Assembly: GCA_036562565.1 (NCBI GenBank)
Contig: DATCJY010000048.1
Location: 47,394-111,393, forward strand
Reading direction: 5' to 3'
Source of the DNA: DATCJY01 sp036562565
Lineage (GTDB): Bacteria > Bacteroidota > Bacteroidia > Flavobacteriales_D > Sanyastnellaceae
DNA: 64,000 nucleotides
A model generated the notes under the pieces. It was given only the letters and a program-made list of their open reading frames with translations. It did no database searches and had not been told where the DNA came from. Positions 41,701 through 49,822 of this stretch are shown here, piece by piece; the first letter of the stretch is position 1, and each line of letters starts with the position of its first letter. A program made the translations under genes and the position numbers.

Positions 41701-44648
41701 CCGAAGTGCATAACGGTTCAGGGGATTATACTTACACTTGGACATCTAGCGATTGTACCCCTCCTTATGAAGGTTCCAATAGCCAAAACATTGGTAGCCT
41801 CTTTGGTTGTGATTATCATTTGGAAATTGTAGATAATGTTACCGGTTGTACTGCTTCTACCACAGTGTCACTTGTTGCACCACAGGTAATGAGCATCGTG
41901 GTAGAAACAACGAACTACTTTGGTGGATACAACATCAGCTGTGCGGGTGCTTCCGATGGTCAGATTTCCGTATTCGTGACAGGTGGTACTCCTGATTGTA
42001 CAACGTTTGCTCCTGATTGCTATTTCTACGATTGGGTGTCTGCACCTTGTGCAACCAGCAACCCGGCTGATTATGGCAACAACCCGAATGCTAGTCAATT
42101 GACTAACCTTCCCGCAGGTGTTTATGGTGTATTGGTAACAGATGCCAACGGATGTTTGGCAACCACTTGTATTCCATTGACAGAGCCCGACCCAATTGAT
42201 AGCGATCCAATTATTGACCACATCGATTGTGGTGAAACCACCGGTTCTATCACCCCAAACATTACCGGAGGTAGTTCAAACTATACTTCATTCCAATGGA
42301 CTCAAGGCAATATCGGTAACAATGCGCCTAATGCATCTACGCTCACCGGTCTTGCTGCAGGCACATATACATTGGTTGTGACAGACTCTTTTGGTTGTGA
42401 GGAATCATTTGACTTTACAATCAACCAAACTCCGACTCCTGTGTTGAGCTTGGTGGACTATAACAACATTACTTGTAATGCATCTTGCAATGGTTCTATC
42501 GTTGTTACAGCCAACAGTGGCACAGCTCCTTATTCCATCACCATTGGTGACGATGTTTATACCATTAACAACGATAATGATCAATTGACCATTCAGGATT
42601 TGTGTGCAGGTGTCTATACCATTGCATTGGCTGATGCGAATGACTGTAATGCTCAGGTTTCTGTTACACTTACTGAGCCACAACCGCTTACTTTGAACCT
42701 CAATGCTATTATTCAAGAAGCGGGTCAAACTTACCACTTGCAATGTAAAGATGACACCAACGGTGCTATTGCTGCTGTAGTAAGTGGCGGTACAGGTTCG
42801 TATACATTCGAATGGACAGATAGCGATTCCAATGTGCTTAGCGCTAACGATACTTTGACACAAGTTGGTGCAGGTACTTATTGTGTCAAAGTCACCGATG
42901 AAAACGGTTGTGAAATAACTGATTGCTTCGAAATTACCGAGCCGGAAGAAGCGTTGGAATCAACAGCTGTGATTTCTGTTTACAACGAGGTATACAATGT
43001 TTCATGCTTCGGTGCAACTGACGGTTCTATCGATATTACTCCAACTGGTGGTGTAGGTGACTATACTTATCAATGGGAAGGTGCCGGAACAATTGACGGA
43101 CAACAAGACCAAAGCAACTTGGCTGCAGGTAGCTATGCGTTGGTAATTGTGGACGAAAACTTCTGTCAATTGCCATTTGTATTTGAATTGGTTCAGCCTT
43201 CTGATATTGTTCTTGATCCACAAGTTTCACTTTTCGATGGTGGTTACAACATCTCTTGTAATGGTGAATGTAACGGTACCATCACGTTGAACATTTCAGG
43301 TGGTGATGGCCCTTATACAGCAACATGGACAGGCCCGAATGGCTTTACTAGCACAGATACTGACTTGAGTAACCTTTGCGCAGGTACTTACAATGTTACT
43401 GTGGTTGACGCCAATGGTTGTGAAAAGCAAACGGAGGTGATTCTCATGCAGCCTGAACCTCTCCATGCCGTCATTTCAAATGATTACAACTGTACTTCTT
43501 CTGTTGCAGAATTGTGTGTTACTGGTACAGGAGGTAGTGGTACATACACTTATCTCTGGAGTACCAATGAAACCACTGCTTGTATCTCCGTAAATACCAG
43601 CGGTCAATATTGCGTCACAATTACCGATAGCAACGGTTGCGAAGAAGAAGTATGTTACAATGTGACCATCACTACTCCGCTAGTGGTAACGGGTATTATC
43701 ACCGATGAGTCTTGTGACTTGTGTAATGGTGCGGTAAATACTACCATTACAGCATCCCCTGGATACACCTTCCAATGGAGCAACAATGCTACAACCGAAG
43801 ACTTGACCGGTCTATGCCCAGGCGTGTATCTGCTTACAGTAACAGACGTGAACAATTGTACCACTGCTCACTCCTTCACAGTGGTTGCAAGTCCTCCTAT
43901 AGAGGTGACAGTTACCTCAACGGATGTGGCTTGTTACGGAGGAACCGAAGGCACCGTGATGGCGGAAGTGACTGGCGCAACAGAACCTATTACCATGAGT
44001 TGGGCTGACGATCAAGGTAATATTATTTCTACTTCAGGTGCCGTAGTTGACTTACCGGCCGGTGTGTATACCTTTAACTGGAGTGATGCAGCCGGATGTA
44101 CCGGTACTGAAAGCGTAACAGTTGCCCAACCTGAAGCTTTGGATGTGTGGATTACGACCAGTATTTACGGTGACTTTAACATCAGCACTGTGAACGGAAG
44201 CGATGGCTTCATTGAGCTGGAAGTAACCGGTGGTACCCCTCAATATACTTATGAGTGGAGCCATGATAGCAATATCAATGCATCCAATGTGTATAATCTT
44301 CCTGCAGGTGTTTATGCCATTACCATCATCGATGCACATGGTTGTGTATTGGATACTACCGTTACTTTGATTTCACCTGAAGAGGTAAGACTATTCAATG
44401 GTTTGACTCCAAATGGTGACGGCTTCAATGATACCTATGTTATTCCTGGAGTATTGTATTGCACCCAGAACACCTTTACAGTGTTCAACCGTTGGGGTAA
44501 CATCGTTTATGAGAAAAATAACTATCAGAACGATTGGTATGGACAATCCAACGATGGCGGTATGCTGGCCGATGGTACCTATTTCGTCATCTTTGAAGGT
44601 TGTAACAATAAAAAGCTCAGCACTTATGTGGACTTGAGAAGGGAATAA
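38775..44648 (+). CDS. Giant T9SS (type B) surface protein with SprB repeats
   Basis: A 1957-residue secreted protein: signal peptide (1-27), a choice-of-anchor L-type domain (about 30-270, with FKYTFASEEYNEWVGSPFNDVFGFY), a Calx-beta-like region (about 275-400), then about 17 SprB-type repeats of 85-110 residues (typical core TWTGPNGFTSTDxxLxxLxAGTY and VxxANGC), and a gliding-motility-associated C-terminal domain (from LFNGLTPNGDGFNDTY), the type B sorting signal. SprB of Flavobacterium johnsoniae is the adhesin of gliding motility; many relatives are adhesins unrelated to gliding. The next gene encodes a PorP/SprF protein, the usual partner for type B substrates. Confidence 0.92.
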   Translation: MNNKYQGKGLVVYLFAMLFATNMLGQLTVDENMTPEEMVQNLVGNGVQISNVVVTACDGSYGYYKSVNTELGNSEGILLTTGKAEYAIGPNDKIGMCSSSGAPGFINCNYFDNNCPGSPLLNSMHDRVTYDATMFEFDIVPKGDSLWFKYTFASEEYNEWVGSPFNDVFGFYISGPNVGTDVNLAVIPGTNQPVAINTVNATTNSQYWYDNSNPYGQYIQYDGFTVNLVAAIGGLIPCETYHLKLVIADGTDRTYDSGVFINAIESNPVVVLTATSNGLDYMVEGCNSGAITFSREFASPDPMVVNYWVGGTATNGVDYTPMLGTGDPFTPISITIPANEQSVTISLDAVADGIDEGTEYLAIYLVNPLCEGLEILDSVLFYIHDNIDVAVQAQETSICVGQCVELTGSSSLGALADFTWSAGVSDPNSLVVEVCPTETTTYTLTATIGACQAADSVTIDVSSISVVLNGQDVYCSAGNTGSITPTVNGGVGPYSYSWTGPNGFTSTDEILTGLAQGEYCVTVEDANGCIAQSCITLIETNVLNAFATFSSFVCYPISCAGACDGEIALSVTGGVNPYNFSWTGPNGFSSNSMNLTGLCAGEYQLEITDDAGCVFTNVYTLEEPTPLVIDVVGTVHLLCTGSETGSASVTTNGGCSPYIYTWSHDAAVTGPNATNLGSGTYDVSVTDQNGCTNDGTVTITINDPIDPVTAIIEEVSVYPGGYGVSCPGAEDGYINISTTGGTAPYSVVWSFASNNAIFSTDEDLADAPCGEYNMLVIDANNCTYSQNFIITCVPAITINYTAVPNPCGTPEGGLGEIDVTVSGGHAGTYTFSWSGPDGFTSNDEDLTGLNSGTYTLTVMDAESCSSQIQIEVGQNDMFTVTSAVTDVTCNNACDGSISIDIQPEGDYTIQWTGPNGFTSSETSLTDLCAGTYSVSVASVDCQETFTYTINEPLALVIETTPTHPTCFGQNNGSIDAEVHNGSGDYTYTWTSSDCTPPYEGSNSQNIGSLFGCDYHLEIVDNVTGCTASTTVSLVAPQVMSIVVETTNYFGGYNISCAGASDGQISVFVTGGTPDCTTFAPDCYFYDWVSAPCATSNPADYGNNPNASQLTNLPAGVYGVLVTDANGCLATTCIPLTEPDPIDSDPIIDHIDCGETTGSITPNITGGSSNYTSFQWTQGNIGNNAPNASTLTGLAAGTYTLVVTDSFGCEESFDFTINQTPTPVLSLVDYNNITCNASCNGSIVVTANSGTAPYSITIGDDVYTINNDNDQLTIQDLCAGVYTIALADANDCNAQVSVTLTEPQPLTLNLNAIIQEAGQTYHLQCKDDTNGAIAAVVSGGTGSYTFEWTDSDSNVLSANDTLTQVGAGTYCVKVTDENGCEITDCFEITEPEEALESTAVISVYNEVYNVSCFGATDGSIDITPTGGVGDYTYQWEGAGTIDGQQDQSNLAAGSYALVIVDENFCQLPFVFELVQPSDIVLDPQVSLFDGGYNISCNGECNGTITLNISGGDGPYTATWTGPNGFTSTDTDLSNLCAGTYNVTVVDANGCEKQTEVILMQPEPLHAVISNDYNCTSSVAELCVTGTGGSGTYTYLWSTNETTACISVNTSGQYCVTITDSNGCEEEVCYNVTITTPLVVTGIITDESCDLCNGAVNTTITASPGYTFQWSNNATTEDLTGLCPGVYLLTVTDVNNCTTAHSFTVVASPPIEVTVTSTDVACYGGTEGTVMAEVTGATEPITMSWADDQGNIISTSGAVVDLPAGVYTFNWSDAAGCTGTESVTVAQPEALDVWITTSIYGDFNISTVNGSDGFIELEVTGGTPQYTYEWSHDSNINASNVYNLPAGVYAITIIDAHGCVLDTTVTLISPEEVRLFNGLTPNGDGFNDTYVIPGVLYCTQNTFTVFNRWGNIVYEKNNYQNDWYGQSNDGGMLADGTYFVIFEGCNNKKLSTYVDLRRE

Positions 44649-44690
44649 TAACATCAACTCAAGTGAAAGGACTTAAAGAATAAAACGACA

Positions 44691-45620
44691 ATGAGCAATA
44701 TGAAAAAATATATATTCATTATGATACTGGCTCTTAGCTGTAACTGGATTACGGCTCAGCAAGAGCTGATGATTAGCCAGTACATGTTCAATGGATTGGT
44801 GCTCAATCCGGCTTATGCAGGCTCTCATAGCTATTGGAGCGCAACTGCATTGCACCGCAGTCAATGGGTGAAATTCGACAAAGCTCCAAGCACACAAACT
44901 GCGGCTATTGACGGCCGTATTGCCGGTGGTAAGCTTGGACTTGGTTTCAACCTCAGCAATGATGCTATCGGTGTCACCAATCAATTTGATCTCGGAGTTA
45001 ACCTCTCAAGCCGCGTATCACTTGGTGCTGGTTTCCTCAGTGCAGGCATTCGCTTAGGTGCTTCTCGGTACAGTGCTAATTTGACTGATCTAGATGTTTA
45101 CCAAGATGGTGACCCGGTTTATGCCAACAATATCAATGGTGAAATCGCTCCACGTCTTGGTGCCGGATTATATTACTACCAGCGCACTTGGTTTGTCGGT
45201 ATATCGGTTCCATCCATTTTGGCAATGGACGAGAAAATTGCTAATTACAGCGAAGGGATGAACAGCTTCTACCGAGCTCACGCCTACTTAAATGCCGGGG
45301 TAGTTATTGAGTCTTCACCTGACTTGGCTTTTAAACCAAGCATCTTGGTAAAGATGCAGGGCAATGCACCGGTTGAAGTGGATCTGAACTTAAATATTTT
45401 GATGTTGCGTAAATTCTGGATTGGCGCTGGCTACAGAACAGGAGATGCCTTGATTGCAATGTTGGAGTGGAACATCACCAACCAATTGCGCATCGGCTAT
45501 GCATTTGACTATACCCTTTCCGATCTTCAACGCTATAGCAACAACTCTCATGAGGTGATGCTCGGCTATGACTTTGGCAAGGATGTGAATATTAAAGCTC
45601 GTTCACCGCGTTACTTCTAA
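44691..45620 (+). CDS. PorP/SprF family T9SS membrane protein
   Basis: A 309-residue outer-membrane beta-barrel protein with signal peptide (ending ITAQ). QQELMISQYMFNGLVLNPAYAGSHSYWSATALHR is the family start, and GFNLSNDAIGVTNQFDLGVNLSS and YRTGDALIAMLEWNITNQLRIGYAFDYT are characteristic barrel strands. Such proteins attach type B-sorted proteins to the cell surface. It starts 42 bases after the SprB-repeat gene and is followed by a PorE-like gene, a common Bacteroidota trio. Confidence 0.93.
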   Translation: MSNMKKYIFIMILALSCNWITAQQELMISQYMFNGLVLNPAYAGSHSYWSATALHRSQWVKFDKAPSTQTAAIDGRIAGGKLGLGFNLSNDAIGVTNQFDLGVNLSSRVSLGAGFLSAGIRLGASRYSANLTDLDVYQDGDPVYANNINGEIAPRLGAGLYYYQRTWFVGISVPSILAMDEKIANYSEGMNSFYRAHAYLNAGVVIESSPDLAFKPSILVKMQGNAPVEVDLNLNILMLRKFWIGAGYRTGDALIAMLEWNITNQLRIGYAFDYTLSDLQRYSNNSHEVMLGYDFGKDVNIKARSPRYF

Positions 45621-45666
45621 TACTTTGAAAAGAAGCCACTACAACGCATTATTAACTAGAAGAGAC

Positions 45667-47889
45667 ATGACATTTATGAATAACAGTTTGCATATCACCC
45701 GAATCGCATCCCTGTTTATAGTGACGCTTATACTGAGCAGCTGCGCATCTACTTACTTCAAGAACGGTAAGGAGAGCTATGAGAATCTGCAGTATAAAGA
45801 CGCCATCTATTTCTATGAGAAAGGACTTCGTAAAAAGGACAATGCCGAAGCCCGCAGACATCTTGGGGAGAGTTATTTGCTTACCAATGATTACCGTAAG
45901 GCCGTAGAGACTTTTGAAGGAATTACGGTATACACCGATAACTCCGATAAGGACCGCATCAACTTTGCGAAATCCTTGATGGGAGTAGAGCGCTACAGTG
46001 AAGCCCGAACAATTCTTGAAGGTATCATCAGCCGCGACCCGAACAACCAAATTGCCGCTGACTTGCTCAACAGTTGCAAAAAAGTTGAAGACCTTAAAAA
46101 GGATTCATTGCAGTTCGTTGTTGAGCAGGTTAATATTCCACAATTGCCAAGTTTGTTCTCGGCTACCCATTATGATGGTGGTTTGATTGTAAGTAGCCCA
46201 AGCGGTAAAGGAGATAAAGACCCATATACCGGTGAGACTTACAACAACTTGTTCTTCACAAAGAAGAATGGAGCTTCATGGGAAGTTCCGGTGGAGATGG
46301 AAAACGTGAACGGTAAGTTCCACGATGCTGCGGCTGCCGTTTCTCCGAATGGTCAGATAATGGTTTTCACCAGAAGCTTCCAGTTGAACAGCGGTAAAAT
46401 GGCCGGCAACGACCAACGCATCAGCAATACTCAACTTTATATGAGTAAAAAAGGTGCGGATGGTAAATGGGAGAAACCATTCCTATTGCCTTTCTCTGAC
46501 AGTAAATACATGTTCGCGCATCCTGTTTTCACCCCGGATGGAAAGAAAATGTATTTCTCCAGTGATATGCCTGGTGGTCAAGGAGGAATGGATATCTGGG
46601 AAGTAGAAGTGTCTGAAGGCAATTGGGGCACTCCTGTGAACCTCGGTACCAACATCAATACCAAGGGTAATGAAGTATTCCCCACAGTTAGAGGAAATGA
46701 CGAGCTTTACTTCAGTAGCGATGCACACCAAAGCTTGGGCGGGTTGGATATTCTCTATAGCTCCAAGAAATCAGGAGTGTGGGGATTGCCTAAGCACATC
46801 AGTTATCCTATCAATACATCAACCGATGATTTCGGAATGATTTGGAATGAGGATAACAAAACCGGCTACTTCACCAGCGACCGCTCAGGTTCGGATAAAC
46901 TGTACTTCTTTACCGAAGAAGAAACCAAGGTTGAACTTGAAGGTTTGATTGCTGATAAATCTACTTTGTTACCGTTGAAAGGTGCTAAGGTTATTCTAAA
47001 GAACCTGACGGATGGTACAGAGATTATGCTAATCACCGATGAAGATGGTAAGTTCAATGCCCAACTGGACAAAGGCAAGCAATACCAATTGTTGACGGAA
47101 GCTGAGGGTTACTTCAAACAAACAGATACCTTCAGCACTGTAGGAGTAACCGAGCCAATCACCAAAGTGATTGAATTGGAAACCATCGTTACCAAAGACC
47201 CAACAGACGATGGCACATATGTGACATTGGAAGGGGTGGCTATCAATAATGCCACAGGTAAACCGGTACCGAATGCCAATGTGGTTATCAAAAACCTCAC
47301 TGACGGAACCATTCAAACAGTAACGGCAGACAGTAAAGGTCGCTTCAGTGCGCAATTGCCTCGTGGAAAAGATTATCAGGTAGAGCTTACCACCAAAGAT
47401 TTGGAAGGCGTACACAGTCTTACTACTCGAGGTGTGGACAATTCAGTGCCCATGGCGCAGACTTTCGAGATGTGGAAGAAAGGCAAACAACCTCAACCTC
47501 CGGTTGAAGGTGGTGTTCCATCAGCGGTATATTCTGTGCCTAATATCTTCTGGGACTATAACAAAGCAGATGTACGTCCCGATGCAGAACCCTATTTGGA
47601 TCACTTGGTACAACTCTTCAAAGACAATCCTGATTTGAAGTTTGAACTGCGTAGCCATACGGACTGCCGTGGTAGCGATGCGTTCAATATGGAACTTTCT
47701 GAAAGACGTGCCAAAGCTGCGGCCGATTATCTAATCAAGAAAGGTGTGTCTCGCTCATCCATCGTTTCGAAAGGTTATGGTGAGAAATACCTCATCAACC
47801 ACTGCCGTGATGGAGTTAATTGTTCAGAAGAACTACACCAACAAAACCGTAGAACTGAGTTCATGGTCATTGGTAAGAAAGAGAAATAA
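45667..47889 (+). CDS. PorE-like lipoprotein: TPR, PD40 propeller, two regulatory-like domains, OmpA domain
   Basis: About 740 residues from ATG 45667 (a TTG at 45625 gives a longer reading; ATG 45676 is also possible). A lipoprotein signal ends LILSSCAS. In order: TPR-like helices (about 30-165), a WD40/PD40 beta-propeller (about 165-410, with FTPDGKKMYFSSDMPGGQGGMDIWEV), two carboxypeptidase-regulatory-like domains (about 420-500 and 520-605), and an OmpA-type peptidoglycan-binding domain (ELRSHTDCRGSDAFNMELSERRAKAAADYLIKKGV). This is the PorE layout, a T9SS component that links the complex to the cell wall, except that PorE normally has one regulatory domain and here it is doubled. Third gene of the surface cluster. 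Confidence 0.87.
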   Translation: MTFMNNSLHITRIASLFIVTLILSSCASTYFKNGKESYENLQYKDAIYFYEKGLRKKDNAEARRHLGESYLLTNDYRKAVETFEGITVYTDNSDKDRINFAKSLMGVERYSEARTILEGIISRDPNNQIAADLLNSCKKVEDLKKDSLQFVVEQVNIPQLPSLFSATHYDGGLIVSSPSGKGDKDPYTGETYNNLFFTKKNGASWEVPVEMENVNGKFHDAAAAVSPNGQIMVFTRSFQLNSGKMAGNDQRISNTQLYMSKKGADGKWEKPFLLPFSDSKYMFAHPVFTPDGKKMYFSSDMPGGQGGMDIWEVEVSEGNWGTPVNLGTNINTKGNEVFPTVRGNDELYFSSDAHQSLGGLDILYSSKKSGVWGLPKHISYPINTSTDDFGMIWNEDNKTGYFTSDRSGSDKLYFFTEEETKVELEGLIADKSTLLPLKGAKVILKNLTDGTEIMLITDEDGKFNAQLDKGKQYQLLTEAEGYFKQTDTFSTVGVTEPITKVIELETIVTKDPTDDGTYVTLEGVAINNATGKPVPNANVVIKNLTDGTIQTVTADSKGRFSAQLPRGKDYQVELTTKDLEGVHSLTTRGVDNSVPMAQTFEMWKKGKQPQPPVEGGVPSAVYSVPNIFWDYNKADVRPDAEPYLDHLVQLFKDNPDLKFELRSHTDCRGSDAFNMELSERRAKAAADYLIKKGVSRSSIVSKGYGEKYLINHCRDGVNCSEELHQQNRRTEFMVIGKKEK

Positions 47890-47909
47890 TCTCAGAGACA
47901 TAAACATAG

Positions 47910-47940
47910 AAAAGGCCGTTTCAACGATACGGCCTTTTTT
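47910..47940. terminator. Bidirectional terminator after the PorE-like gene
   Basis: AAAGGCCGT (47911-47919) pairs with ACGGCCTTT (47929-47937), 9-base loop, T-run on the plus strand and A-run on the other side. It also lies downstream of the convergent RluA-type gene. Confidence 0.82.
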
Positions 47941-47963
47941 ACTATTTATCGATTCAAATCTTC

Positions 47964-48749
47964 TTAAGAATTCATGGAGATTTTGAGGAACTCATCCCAC
48001 AATGCATCCTCAGGGGGAGGAGCTATGATACAGATAGGAGTTTTCTTGACCGGATGAATGAATTCAATCTTACGCGCATGCAAGTGAATAGAGGCATTGT
48101 CGTTGGTTCTGCGTGAACCATACTTGATGTCTCCTTTGATTGGACACCCCAAGCTGGAAAGTGTAGCACGGATTTGGTGATGCCTTCCTGTCTTGGGATA
48201 CACCTCCACGAATGTGTAGTTATCACCTTTGCCAATCACCTTGTAGCTCAACTCAGATTCTTTTCTGTCAGGGCCGGGTTCACTGAAAGCAAACGTTTTG
48301 TTTTGCTTTTCATCTTTCCATAGATAGTTCACCACGCGTCCTTCTGCAGGATTCGGAGTGTCTTTCACTACAGCCCAATAGGTTTTTTGCATCTCACGAT
48401 ACTTGAACATGTTCGAGAGGCGATTGAGCGCTTTGGTTGTACGCGCGTAGAGTACCACACCACTCACCGGTCTATCGAGGCGGTGAATAGTTCCTATGAA
48501 AGCCAATCCGGGTTTGTTATACTTCCATTTTACGTAGGCTTTCACTACATCACACAAGGTGGTATCGCCACTAGAGTCACTCTGAATGATATCGGAGTTG
48601 CGTTTGTTAACGGCAATGATGTGATTGTCCTCATAGAGAACGCGAAGGTTCTCTACGGTACTCATGATAATGGGCTCTTTGGGATTTTTCTTCCAATCTT
48701 TGGGTAGTCGAGTGCGGACATTGATGTCCTCGGGGTTCTTTTCTTCCAT
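47964..48749 (-). CDS. RluA-type pseudouridine synthase
   Basis: Isomerises uridine to pseudouridine in rRNA or tRNA. The 261-residue protein has the RluA motif HRLDRPVSGV with catalytic Asp92, plus LYEDNHIIAVNKR at the start of the domain and GRHHQIRATLSSLGCPIKGDIKYG towards the end. The S4 RNA-binding domain is absent, so the target is probably like that of RluA/TruC-class enzymes, which cannot be specified. An alternative start at 48665 would drop 28 basic residues. Confidence 0.9.
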   Translation of the reverse strand: MEEKNPEDINVRTRLPKDWKKNPKEPIIMSTVENLRVLYEDNHIIAVNKRNSDIIQSDSSGDTTLCDVVKAYVKWKYNKPGLAFIGTIHRLDRPVSGVVLYARTTKALNRLSNMFKYREMQKTYWAVVKDTPNPAEGRVVNYLWKDEKQNKTFAFSEPGPDRKESELSYKVIGKGDNYTFVEVYPKTGRHHQIRATLSSLGCPIKGDIKYGSRRTNDNASIHLHARKIEFIHPVKKTPICIIAPPPEDALWDEFLKISMNS

Positions 48750-48844
48750 CGAAAATGGTTTTTTTACTTGTTTTAATTATGCGAGCGGCCGAAGCTTTTC
48801 TCGCTACCTATTTTAATGTTCTTCCAACGAGATAATCGCTGAAA

Positions 48845-49660
48845 TTAGTATTGTTCTTTTTCGTTAGGGAAATCTTTGCTTTTTACGTCTTTCACATATT
48901 GACTCACCGCCTGAGTGATTTGCTCTCCGAGATTTGCATACCTGCGCAGGAAGCGAGGGCTGAACTCTTGGGTAATGCCCAGCATGTCGTTCACTACCAA
49001 TACCTGACCGTCCACTTCTGAGCCGGCACCGATTCCAATCGTTGGTACACTTACTTCTTTTGTTACGGTAGCTGCAAGTTTGGCCGGGATTTTTTCCAAT
49101 ACAATCGCAAAGCACCCACATTCATCAAGGATTTTGGCATCCCGTATCAAGCGCTCGGCTTCCATTTCTTCCTTAGCTCGAACCTGATAAGTACCAAATT
49201 TGTAAATGCTCTGAGGTGTCAATCCAAGGTGCCCCATAACCGGAATACCGGCAGTGAGGATGCGTTGAATGGAATCGCGAATTTCCTCTCCGCCTTCCAT
49301 CTTTACGGCATGTGCACCACTTTCCTTCATTATGCGGATGGCTGAGTTGAGTGCTTCCTTGGAATTGCCTTGGTAGGAACCAAAAGGTAAATCCACTACC
49401 ACAAGACAGCGCTGTGCACCACGTACAACACTTTGTGCGTGGTAAATCATATGGTCCAGTGTAATGGGCAGTGTGGTTTCATGGCCCGCCATGACGTTAC
49501 TGGCGCTATCACCGACCAATATGACATCTATTCCCGCACGATCTACCAAGGTAGCCATGCTGTAATCATAGGATGTAAGCATGGAGATTTTCTCTCCGCG
49601 CTGTTTCATTTCCTGAAGCGTTTTGGTTGTAATGCGCTTTACCTCTTTGTGTGTAGACAT
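48845..49660 (-). CDS. panB: 3-methyl-2-oxobutanoate hydroxymethyltransferase
   Basis: Adds a hydroxymethyl group to alpha-ketoisovalerate in pantothenate synthesis. The 271 residues include MLTSYDYSMATLVDRAGIDVILVGDSASNVMAG (metal/substrate binding), AVKMEGGEEI, GIPVMGHLGLTPQS and TIGIGAGSEVDGQVLV. All family signatures are present. It serves the same pathway as panD (6229), 42 kb away. The promoter -7 box is only four bases before the ATG. Confidence 0.96.
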   Translation of the reverse strand: MSTHKEVKRITTKTLQEMKQRGEKISMLTSYDYSMATLVDRAGIDVILVGDSASNVMAGHETTLPITLDHMIYHAQSVVRGAQRCLVVVDLPFGSYQGNSKEALNSAIRIMKESGAHAVKMEGGEEIRDSIQRILTAGIPVMGHLGLTPQSIYKFGTYQVRAKEEMEAERLIRDAKILDECGCFAIVLEKIPAKLAATVTKEVSVPTIGIGAGSEVDGQVLVVNDMLGITQEFSPRFLRRYANLGEQITQAVSQYVKDVKSKDFPNEKEQY

Positions 49661-49664
49661 GCCG

Positions 49665-49672
49665 CAAATGTA
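49665..49672 (-). promoter_or_regulatory. -7 promoter element of panB, four bases from the ATG
   Basis: On the minus strand TACATTTG (49672-49665) is followed by CGGC and then the ATG at 49660. It is an exact TAnnTTTG; a clear -33 box is not seen at 17-19 bases, where only TAGT occurs. Transcription would start at or inside the start codon, predicting a leaderless or near-leaderless mRNA. Confidence 0.5.
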
Positions 49673-49822
49673 TCGGAATTATTTCGAATCACTATAAACG
49701 GACACTTAAGATGAAATCCTAAACTTGTTTAACTTTCTCAATATGCCCGGTGATGGCAATTTTCTTGAGCGCACTATTTTTACCACCGGCCTTTCGGGGG
49801 CTTGATATACTTAAATTTCAGT

